From JAFTYO01 sp045613125 (GTDB taxonomy: Bacteria; Pseudomonadota; Alphaproteobacteria; RF32; CAG-239), in the NCBI GenBank assembly GCA_045613125.1, contig JAZLAM010000024.1:1-49387 (forward strand): a stretch of DNA of 49,387 nucleotides, written 5' to 3'. Positions 7,533 through 16,400 of this stretch are shown here, piece after piece (position 1 is the first letter of the stretch; each line of letters opens with the position of its first letter). The notes under the pieces were generated by a model. The model was given only the letters and a program-made list of their open reading frames with translations, made no database searches and was not told the origin of the DNA. The translations under genes were made by a program, and so were the position numbers.

Positions 7533-8856
7533 TTGCCGCCTCATCTGTTATTAAAGCTTGATTTTCTTCATATTCAATTTTAAGAGCTTTGCTGGCTTTT
7601 GCGCCACGTTCCTTCAATTGTTCTGCCAAAGATAATGCGTTTCCCTTTCCGGTTGAAAGCTTTTTGATTGCTTCATCATAATATTTACGACTTGAAATAA
7701 GCGCATTATCTATACGTTTCATATCTTCTACAAAGTTGTATAACTTATCATATAACGAACCACCCAGTTCGGCAATTTTTGCTACATTTTTATTTCTGTT
7801 TTCAATTTGCCACAAGTTTTCGATAGTTCTTAATATCGGCAATAAAGAAGATGGTGTTGTAATTGCTATATTTTTCTTATAAGCATAATCATATAGTGTT
7901 GTATCAAACTTTACAGCTTCTACATAAGCACTCTCAATCGGAATAAAAATAACCACATAATCGAGCGTAGAACTCTTTAAGAGCTTTTGATATTCTTTTG
8001 AAGACAACTCATCTATATGTGATTTTATACATTGAACATGCTTTTTAAGATATTCCGCTCTTAAATTTTCATCTTCTTGATTGATGTATGCTACATAATC
8101 ATTTAACGAAACTTTTGAATCTATGATAACTTTTCTTTCGTTAGGCAAATTAACAATCACGTCGGGACGCAACATCTGATTGTTCTCATTTCTGAAAGTT
8201 TCTTGCGTAACATAATTGATACCTTTTTGAAGTCCTGATATTTCTAAAACTCTTTCAAGTTGAAACTCTCCCCAGTTTCCTTGCATTTTTTTATTACCTT
8301 TCAATGCATTACTCAAATCTTTTGCATCTTGACTTAAACTTTTATTCATATTAAGCAAATCTTTTATCTGCATATCAAATAAGGCACTGTTTTTTATACT
8401 TTCTTCGTGAGCTGTTTCAACCTTTTTCTTAAAATCTGCCATTTGTTCTTGGAAAGGTTTTAACAATAATGCAAACACATTTTTTTGTTCTGCTCCAAAC
8501 TGTTCATTTTGATTTTTGATAATCTGATTGGAAATATCCTTAAATTTCAAAGCCATATCTTCTTTATTTTTTTCTAAATATGAAATTCTTTCTTCCATAT
8601 ATTTTGCCTGATTATCCATATCCGACTGTAAACGAATGTTTTGAGCTGTTAGCTCGTGATTTTCCTCGTTAAATGCTTTAATTTTATCCTGTAATTCATT
8701 GATTAGTATATTTTTTTCATCACATATGGTTTTGAGTTGTATAGTCTGTTTTTCCGCACTACGAAACTTTATATACACAACAGGTATTATAAACAGCAGT
8801 AAAATAAAAACAGCCAAACCTGTGAAAATTAAATAATCTATTTGTAACAAATCCAT
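7525..8856 (-). CDS. rmuC: RmuC-family DNA recombination protein
   Basis: RmuC proteins are membrane-anchored, coiled-coil, nuclease-like proteins that limit inversions at short inverted repeats. The 443-residue product has an N-terminal transmembrane helix (about 8-27), a long coiled coil (about 35-140), and the family core: GNWGEFQLERVLE, LRPDVIVNLP, VIIDSKVSL, VVIFIPIESAY, ITTPSSLLPILRTI. I use the ATG at 8856, preceded by GGAGA at good spacing, not an upstream ATG that would add 25 polar residues before the membrane helix. It leads the rmuC-murG-mnmA run and overlaps murG. Confidence 0.92.
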   Translation of the reverse strand: MDLLQIDYLIFTGLAVFILLLFIIPVVYIKFRSAEKQTIQLKTICDEKNILINELQDKIKAFNEENHELTAQNIRLQSDMDNQAKYMEERISYLEKNKEDMALKFKDISNQIIKNQNEQFGAEQKNVFALLLKPFQEQMADFKKKVETAHEESIKNSALFDMQIKDLLNMNKSLSQDAKDLSNALKGNKKMQGNWGEFQLERVLEISGLQKGINYVTQETFRNENNQMLRPDVIVNLPNERKVIIDSKVSLNDYVAYINQEDENLRAEYLKKHVQCIKSHIDELSSKEYQKLLKSSTLDYVVIFIPIESAYVEAVKFDTTLYDYAYKKNIAITTPSSLLPILRTIENLWQIENRNKNVAKIAELGGSLYDKLYNFVEDMKRIDNALISSRKYYDEAIKKLSTGKGNALSLAEQLKERGAKASKALKIEYEENQALITDEAAND

Positions 8857-8933
8857 ATCAGTTCTCCATACATAATTTGTAACACTGCTAATTTTTATTG
8901 CAAGCATTGTTATCAAGTTATCATACCTCAAAC

Positions 8934-8968
8934 AAAAAAACGACCCTCATATCCAAATATGAGGGTCT
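8934..8968 (-). terminator. Terminator of the POMP autotransporter gene
   Basis: GACCCTCATAT pairs with ATATGAGGGTC (8942-8967); on the minus strand the stem is followed by seven T. Confidence 0.85.
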
Positions 8969-8986
8969 CATCTCAATTAAATAATC

Positions 8987-11900
8987 TTAGAAGTAATATT
9001 TTGCCTTAAACAATCCCAGATGATCTTGATAATATTCACGGAATCTTCCTTCATAAGCGACACCTAAACTCCAAGCACTATTTAATGCTGTTGTCACACC
9101 CACTCCAAATTCATAACCGAGACGTTTAAAATTGGAATTATCTACGCCATAAGCAGAACCATTTGCTAATGTAACAATGCTACTATCATCACTACATAAC
9201 AAATCGTATGTTACAGCCAAACGAATTTCAGGATTTAATATCATTTCATTTAAAACATAGTCTGTAGAGAATTTAATACCAAACATTGCTGTTAAAACAT
9301 CTATATTACTATTGCTAACATTTGTTCCTAAAGCATCAGTATAACTTTCTCTATCAACATTCATATAACGTAAGCCAAATGTTGGGGTTACATAGTTATT
9401 ATTGATTAAATATTCATAACCTGTAACTGCTTGAATAGAAAAATTATTAGCTTTATAATCAGCTTTAGCATTAACACCTACTACTGTTTTATCTTCTTCA
9501 TATTCTGATACACCATAACTAAAAATACCATTCACAAACCAATTTGATGGTTTATATTCAGCATAAACTACTGCAGAATTAGTTTTTAATTGTGTATCTC
9601 TGCTTGAACTATTGATATCAGTTTTTGATAAAGCATAAGCAATACCAATTTTTACATCGTTATTAACATTCTTTTCTAAACCAAAAGCCAAGCCTTTTGT
9701 ATCTGTATCAAACCGAGAATCCAGTTCTGAATGATTAATTAAACCCTGAATCCACATAGCCACATTATCAAAAACATTTTCTGATAATTTATCACTGTTA
9801 GCATTTACCACACCACCACTCATACGAGTTGATACCACGTCAAAAATTTGGTTTGTTTGGTTTGTCTGAGTAACTCTTAATACAGGATCAACTTCAGCAG
9901 ACATAGAATTTAAAGCTTTCAAACCTTCACTTTTTGTTGTTTCATTTTGGAGCAACGCAACTACAATATCTGCAACTTCATTAAACTTTTTATTATTAGA
10001 TGAATTACGTAACACAGCACCCAAAATTTCCGATTGATTACTGCTAGCTCCTATATTCTCTGCAATTTCATCTGTAGATTTCTTACTAACGACATATGTT
10101 CCTAAAACACCTTCTTTACTGCTTATTTCATACAAACTGTTAACATTGATTGTAAAATCTTGGTCAGTAATGGAAGAATCTTTTAATAAAACATAATCAC
10201 CTTCAAATGCATTCGCAAAAACGATATTTAAAACTGCTCCATTTGTTGTAATAGTATTTGAAATTTTTGTGTTGCTTGCATTAATTTGCAATGTTGAATC
10301 TGCTGCAAAAACGATAGAACCTGTACCTGAAATACCACCATCAAGTTGAAGTTCGGCACCACTTAAAACATTAATAATCCCGTCATTATAAATATCATTC
10401 AGGCCATTTTCATCTTTATTACCGCTAAAAACATTTAAACCTGAGAAATTAACACTTCCACCGCCGGTAGAAGGAGTAATGGTATCATCAAAACCTGCAT
10501 AGTTATCAGCCACACCAATAAAGATAGCACCGCCCTTAGTACCCGCAGTATTATTAACAAAAGAACCCTTTGTAATATCTATAATTCCATCATAAATGCT
10601 TGCAATAGCGCCACCTTCTTTTGCAGCGGTGTTGCCTTCAAACTTTGCATCAGTTAAACGTAAGAAACCACCATCTACAGCATTGTGTCTTGCCCCAATA
10701 GCACCGCCATGTGCACCTGATTTATTACCCAAAAATTCAACATCTGATAAAGTTGCTTGAGCATATTGTAAAAGATAAATTGCACCACCACCGTTTGCAT
10801 TTGAAGCTGCCGTCATACCAACTTCTTCTACTTCTAAACCTGCAGTATTTCTGGTAAACAACACATTGGTAATATTAGCTTTTTTCCCGATACCTATTGC
10901 ACCGGCATCTGCTGCAGCATGATTTCCAATAAAATCAGAATCTGATATAAACATACCATTTTCATTATCACTACTGTAAGCAGAATTACGAGACTCATAA
11001 ATAGCACCACCGGCATATGCAGTATTGTAACTAAAATTTGTATCGGAAATATTAAGGCCTCTTGCATTTGAGAAAATAGCGCCACCGTAGCCTTCTCCAT
11101 CTATTGATGCTACATTTTTATCAAATATTGAAGAATCTATAGTCAAATCCCCTGTATTAAAAATGGCACCACCATCAATAACAGATTCATTTGATGTAAA
11201 TGTGGAATCTGAAATAGTCATGATACCACCGGCATTACCTTGAAGGTCATTTGCACCTTCATTATAAATAGCACCTCCGGAGATACCTGCTGTATTAGCT
11301 ACAAAATTACCTTCAACTTCTACACCTTTATCTCCTGCATAGAAAGTATTATAAAATGCACCACCGTTGTCATAAGCATGGTTACCTTCAAAATACGCAG
11401 AAACTTTTAATTTTGCACCAGAGTTATTAGCAACTTTACCCAAACGCGTACCGATTGCACCACCAGAGTGCCCTGATATATTGTTTATAAATTTAGTATC
11501 GGTGATTAATGCAACTTCAGTATCTGATACAGCACCCAATGCAATAGCTCCTCCACCAATACCATTGCTGATATCAACAACTTTTGAATACATTCCATTG
11601 TCTAATTCCAAATTAGCAGTATTACCATAAAAAATAGAATTTATAATTGTTAATGTATTATAGTTAGCAATCGCACCACCATCAAGTTTTGCATGATTTC
11701 CGCTAAATGTTGTTCCTGTTACATTTAATGTTGCTAACGCATCTGCTTTTGGAGTTCTGGTTGCAAATACAGCGCCATAACCATCAAATGTAATATTTTC
11801 ATATGTAGAACCAATTACTTTTAATGTTGCACCTCTATTAATAAAAGCATAACCGCCAAAAGTTTGGTTAGTATCTCTTTGAGCGTTATCAGCTAAAATA

Positions 11901-12040
11901 TCTAAATTTTGTACGGTTTCTTTCTTATAAATTTGTATTCCGCTCTCAATGTAATTATTCACACCGGCCACAACATTGGTTACACTAAAAACACCTATCA
12001 ATGCTGATGAAATTAAAAACAAATTTTTATTAAACTTCAT
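8987..12040 (-). CDS. Autotransporter adhesin with POMP-like GGAI passenger repeats
   Basis: A 1017-residue type V secretion protein. A signal peptide (about 1-25) precedes a passenger to about residue 530 with some thirteen GGAI/GGAF words (for example DGGAIANYN, SGGAIYNEG, KGGAIFIGV), each with nearby FxxN motifs, the pattern of right-handed beta-helix passengers such as chlamydial polymorphic membrane proteins. A linker with a helical part follows, then a C-terminal autotransporter barrel of about 260 residues starting near NVAMWIQGL and ending in KAKYYF; the final aromatic residue is the BAM recognition signal. AAAGGAAC precedes the ATG. It is a single-gene unit and probably surface exposed; the ligand is unknown. 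Confidence 0.92.
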   Translation of the reverse strand: MKFNKNLFLISSALIGVFSVTNVVAGVNNYIESGIQIYKKETVQNLDILADNAQRDTNQTFGGYAFINRGATLKVIGSTYENITFDGYGAVFATRTPKADALATLNVTGTTFSGNHAKLDGGAIANYNTLTIINSIFYGNTANLELDNGMYSKVVDISNGIGGGAIALGAVSDTEVALITDTKFINNISGHSGGAIGTRLGKVANNSGAKLKVSAYFEGNHAYDNGGAFYNTFYAGDKGVEVEGNFVANTAGISGGAIYNEGANDLQGNAGGIMTISDSTFTSNESVIDGGAIFNTGDLTIDSSIFDKNVASIDGEGYGGAIFSNARGLNISDTNFSYNTAYAGGAIYESRNSAYSSDNENGMFISDSDFIGNHAAADAGAIGIGKKANITNVLFTRNTAGLEVEEVGMTAASNANGGGAIYLLQYAQATLSDVEFLGNKSGAHGGAIGARHNAVDGGFLRLTDAKFEGNTAAKEGGAIASIYDGIIDITKGSFVNNTAGTKGGAIFIGVADNYAGFDDTITPSTGGGSVNFSGLNVFSGNKDENGLNDIYNDGIINVLSGAELQLDGGISGTGSIVFAADSTLQINASNTKISNTITTNGAVLNIVFANAFEGDYVLLKDSSITDQDFTINVNSLYEISSKEGVLGTYVVSKKSTDEIAENIGASSNQSEILGAVLRNSSNNKKFNEVADIVVALLQNETTKSEGLKALNSMSAEVDPVLRVTQTNQTNQIFDVVSTRMSGGVVNANSDKLSENVFDNVAMWIQGLINHSELDSRFDTDTKGLAFGLEKNVNNDVKIGIAYALSKTDINSSSRDTQLKTNSAVVYAEYKPSNWFVNGIFSYGVSEYEEDKTVVGVNAKADYKANNFSIQAVTGYEYLINNNYVTPTFGLRYMNVDRESYTDALGTNVSNSNIDVLTAMFGIKFSTDYVLNEMILNPEIRLAVTYDLLCSDDSSIVTLANGSAYGVDNSNFKRLGYEFGVGVTTALNSAWSLGVAYEGRFREYYQDHLGLFKAKYYF

Positions 12041-12191
12041 ATTAAGTTCCTTTACTTCAAGTTCGTATTACTAATTAAACAATAGTGTATTATTATTGTG
12101 AGTATAGTTAGCTAGAATTTTTCTTAAAACAATGTTTTTTATATCATTATAAACATGTTTTTATTTCCCAAATATACAAAGAAATATTTAC

Positions 12192-12218
12192 TTGACAGTA
12201 AGAAAATATAGTGATACT
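12192..12218 (+). promoter_or_regulatory. Likely promoter of the metK transcript
   Basis: TTGACA at 12192-12197 and GATACT at 12213-12218, with a 15-bp spacer. Transcription would begin just before the SAM-II aptamer. Confidence 0.5.
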
Positions 12219-12228
12219 AGAAAGACCT

Positions 12229-12280
12229 AACGTGTGGATTTAACCAACTTGTCCGGCACTATAAACGGACTAAAAAGGAG
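12229..12280 (+). promoter_or_regulatory. SAM-II riboswitch
   Basis: The segment carries the two conserved SAM-II single-strand blocks: GATTTAACC at 12237-12245 and TAAAAAGG at 12271-12278. P1 can form between GTGT (12232-12235) and GCAC (12256-12259), and the pseudoknot helix P2 between GTCCG (12251-12255) and CGGAC (12266-12270), a perfect five-base match. The 3' end contains the GGAG ribosome-binding site of metK, so SAM binding would hide it and shut translation. SAM-II is known chiefly from Alphaproteobacteria in front of methionine/SAM genes. Recognised from remembered consensus, not from a covariance search. Confidence 0.85.
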
Positions 12281-12287
12281 AACTAAA

Positions 12288-13298
12288 ATGCTTAAAACTG
12301 CAGAATTTGTGTCATTGGGACACCCAGATAAAACCGCTGATTATATTTCCGAATACATACTTGACTGTTTAATCAAACAAGATAAAAGCGTTCGTTACGC
12401 CGTTGAAGTTATGATTAAGGACAATATGGTTGTCTTAGGCGGTGAAGTGTGTGGAAATGTAAATCTTAAAAACATAGACAATATGGTAAAAGGCGCCTTA
12501 TGCGAAATAGGATATGATGAAAAATATGCTAAAATTTGGGGTGATTATGCCATAGACATCAATAAAATTAATGTAATAAACTTAATCGGATACCAATCAG
12601 CCGAAATATCTCAAGGTGTTACCTTTGGCGGATGGGGGGACCAAGGTGTGTTTGTGGGGTATGCTTGTCAAGGTGCAGGATTTTTACCCAAAGAACTTTA
12701 TTTAGCAAAGAAACTGAACAACGCTTTATATGAAAAAGCCCTTAAAAGCAACAATTTAGGTCTTGATATAAAAACACAAATTACCATTGATGAAAAAGGC
12801 ACCATTCAAACTGCAATTGTTGCTATTCCGATGTTAAATGAAACAGATTTAACCGAAGATATAATCAATATATTGGAACAAAAACCAAAAGAGATTATTA
12901 TAAACGGAACCGGTAGTTATAAATGTCATTCATCTATTGCCGACTGTGGCATCACCGGACGAAAGCTTGCTTGCGACTTTTATTCAACCACCTGCCCTGT
13001 CGGTGGTGGTTCGCCATGGGCAAAAGATGCTACAAAAGCTGATGTATCATTAAATATCTTAGCTCGTAAATTGGCAGTAGAAAACTTAAAAGATAATGAT
13101 GAAGTGTTTGTTTACTTATCTTCATGTATCGGTAAAGATAATCTTCCGAGTGCAGTTATAAAAACCATAAAAAACGGTATCTGCTCATATAAAAATTTGC
13201 AAGAAGACTTTTCTCCGAAACATGTAATTTCGTCTTTAGGTCTTGATAAACCTGTTTTTGCACAACTTTGTCGCAAAACAATAACTCCAATAGACTAA
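12288..13298 (+). CDS. metK: Divergent S-adenosylmethionine synthetase
   Basis: Makes SAM from methionine and ATP. The 336-residue product is shorter than usual MetK (about 380-400) but keeps its skeleton: GHPDKTADYISEYILD near the N-terminus, GDQGVFVGYA, KTQITID, GSYKCHSSIADCGITGRKL, and the GGGSPWAKDATKAD loop. Changes from the standard form are visible: the usual VDRS has become ADVS, the HGGGAFSGKD loop reads VGGGSPWAKD, and the C-terminus stops soon after DKPVFAQL. The ATG at 12288, seven bases after GGAG, is the start; an in-frame GTG at 12234 lies within the riboswitch. Substrate and activity should be treated as likely, not certain. Confidence 0.85.
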   Translation: MLKTAEFVSLGHPDKTADYISEYILDCLIKQDKSVRYAVEVMIKDNMVVLGGEVCGNVNLKNIDNMVKGALCEIGYDEKYAKIWGDYAIDINKINVINLIGYQSAEISQGVTFGGWGDQGVFVGYACQGAGFLPKELYLAKKLNNALYEKALKSNNLGLDIKTQITIDEKGTIQTAIVAIPMLNETDLTEDIINILEQKPKEIIINGTGSYKCHSSIADCGITGRKLACDFYSTTCPVGGGSPWAKDATKADVSLNILARKLAVENLKDNDEVFVYLSSCIGKDNLPSAVIKTIKNGICSYKNLQEDFSPKHVISSLGLDKPVFAQLCRKTITPID

Positions 13299-13331
13299 AA
13301 AATTAAATTTTTATATGTTTTTATGAATATA

Positions 13332-13371
13332 ATGCTTGATTTTGTCATGTTTTTATGACAAAATTAAGCAT
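13332..13371. repeat. Long inverted repeat between metK and the giant gene
   Basis: Arms of 17 bases (ATGCTTGATTTTGTCAT and its complement with one mismatch) around a six-base loop. No strong T run follows, so it is not a classical terminator. The right arm contains ATGACA, 18 bp before a TATACT (13379-13384), so the repeat may be an operator over the promoter of the 13401 operon. Terminator for metK is the alternative. Confidence 0.5.
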
Positions 13372-13400
13372 ATTTCATTATACTGATCCGGAAACATAGT

Positions 13401-16400
13401 ATGATAAACGACATAGCAAAAATTAATAATTTTAAATCAAATATGGAACCTGTTGTTAAAAGGCAACTTTGTTTAGCAAATTTCAACCAGCAAGATGAAC
13501 TGTCTTTTCACTTATATCTCAAAAATATAAGTCAACGTTTATTAGGTGATACCATTAATTTGGATAATGAAAATATTATTTTTGTTTTATCTGATAAAAG
13601 TGAACAGAATGCGGCTTTTGTGCATAATTTTGAAAATGATCACGACCTTATTTTTATAACTGAAAGTTTACTTAATTTGTGTGAGAATGAAGATCAATTA
13701 GCTTTTATTTTAGCGCATGAACTTGGTCACTATGAAGAATACAGACGTTTGGGGCAACATACAAACAATAAGGCTGAAGAAACATCGTCAGATTTAAAAG
13801 CTATTCAAAAAATGGCTAGAGGCGGATATAATTTGGAAGAAGCTCATAAAATTGCGGCAAAACTGTTTACTTCCAACGCAATGAATATTGAAAGTCTTAA
13901 AGACGAACATTCAAATGATAACACTAGGTTAAATGCAATTGATGCGATGATAATTGCCACAAAGCAACGTGTTATCGAAGATAATGAAACGCAAGTTACA
14001 AATATAACACAAGTTCCTTTACCCATAAAAAAGATTGTTTCCGAAAGGCCTAAACAATTGTCTTTTGCTGCAAAGTTATATAGTAGAATAAATGAAACGC
14101 CATCAGCAGAAGAAGCATCTAAAATTTGGTTAGAAGCTTTTCATGAAGCTATTTCCGATTATGACAACAATCTGATAATTGCTCCTGATGATATAAAAAC
14201 ACTTGGAAATGCCATAAGTGTAGTATGTAGTAAAAGTCCTAATAAAGCAGATGATTTTTTTGCTGCCGTATTAATAGATTTGGAAAAACATAAAAACGAT
14301 GAGCGTTTTGACCAAATGAAGACTCTGATGAATGATGTCCTTAATAAAAGCAAAACATATCAATATGGTGATTATCACACATATGTTGATGCTGATAATA
14401 AAGAAAGTAAAGTAAGGAAAATTTTAACACATTACTTAAAAGGGTTTCGAGAAGCTTCAGGTGATGAATTTGATAAAACCGTTAAAAAATTTGAGTATAT
14501 TAAATCTTTAGTTGTCCCTTATTTTAATATTAATGACAGTTATAACAGTATTTGGGTGAAAAATTTTAATTTATTGGAATTAGAGTTTAATGAAAGCGAT
14601 ATAGGAAAATACTTTTCTCCGGAAGTTATAAAATATATCAAACACCACGTAAATTCACAAGACCAATTTGAAACATTAAGTGGATTAAAAATAAATTTTG
14701 TCGGTGATAACCTAGTTATCAAAAACGAAAAACTGTCAAATGGCCTTATTGTTAACAGAAACGGCAAAGTAGAAGCATCACTTCCGTTAGAAACTCTTGA
14801 TGAAGTATACACTTATTTTATTGCAAAAACCATAAGAGATGCTCATCAAGATGTAAATAGTATCATGGAAGGTAAAAATATATCTGAAAAACAAAAGTTT
14901 GATATACTTAAAAACGCATATAGTATAATTAAGCCACAAACAACACTTAACAACCTTAAAAATATCATTCAAATCAGAAGTAGAAATAAACAACAAATAT
15001 TAATGCAAGATGTAGTAAATATTTTACCTGACGACACTAAACAATTTATTGCCGAAAGAAATTCACGTCCTTATGAGTTTACACAATCTCCATATACTAA
15101 CTTTATCGTTGATAATATGGCAGAATATATAAAAACAGCTCCTAAAGAGCAATTTAATGATATACTTGAATATTTTACTCATTCTGAAAATCCATTATAT
15201 TTATCCGGTGAAGAAAAACTTTTATCTGCATTTATGGATAACAAAGAATTTACGTCTATTATGCAATCGCAGTTTGATAATATGAGCTTAACTCCCACTC
15301 ATAAAGACGAATGGTTTATCATGAATGTAGATGATGAAACATCCAAATTATCGCTACTTTTTTCAAAATTGCACACAATAACCGAATTAAAACTTTTAGA
15401 ACATATTTCAAACGGACAAGATTTAAATTCTTTTGAAGCTCCTTTTTCACAAAAAATAGGCGAAATTTGCGGATTTAATACCGGAAAATATACAAAAGAA
15501 GAGCTTGAAAATAGTCTTTATAAAACGCGAAACGAAAATGTTTATAATCCTTCATTACTGGAAGAAGCTTATATGCTTTATTATTCCTACGATGCTCTAA
15601 AAGATAATGCAGATATAGATCTTAATTTAACATTCGGAACAAATTGTGCCGGAAAAAATATTGAACGTATTCGTAACGTTATAGAGAACTGTTTACACGA
15701 GGAGAATCACTATAAGATAGATCAAACAGAACGAGAACACTTAATTGGGCATCTTGAAACAGTCAATAACGTTCACAATTATGTATATCAAAAATTAAAC
15801 AAACAGATACATGATGAAAAAAATTGGTCTAACTTAAACGGTCATACAATATTTTACTCTACACTATATAATACCGAAAGACATCCTCAATTTAACAGTA
15901 TTGTAAAAAATAAAGAATTTTTAGATATTTGCCTAAAATTGTATGAATATGAAAAAGATAAAAAAAATTGCATTTTAAGCTTATCAAACATTTTGGAGGA
16001 AAATATTTCAACTGTTGAACAGGATGCAATCAAAGGACAAATTTTCCCGATAATTTCATCAGTTTTTGCACAAGATGATATAAGTATAGATGAAAAAACA
16101 AAAACTTTTTGTAATTTATCACATTACCAAATTTTCAAAAGCGATAATATAGATTATTATAATGTTCTTATAGGTCCGGACGGAAAATCAGGTTTGCTTA
16201 AAGATATAAGTAATTTTTATGATAATGAAACTAAAGAATATTGTTACACAATGCTTTTAAATCAGGAAAATCGTATTCCCGATCCTGAAATTAGAGCAAC
16301 CATAATTAAAAATTTAGCTTCAGTATGGCATCAAAGGCATCAATCTTACAATGATATTACAGCAACTCAAGAAGAAAGAAATGCACTTATTGAAGATATC

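Noticed and set aside
12234..12287. GTG start giving an 18-residue longer MetK
   Set aside because: It lies within the SAM-II aptamer, and the ATG at 12288 has a well-placed GGAG and gives the family N-terminus.
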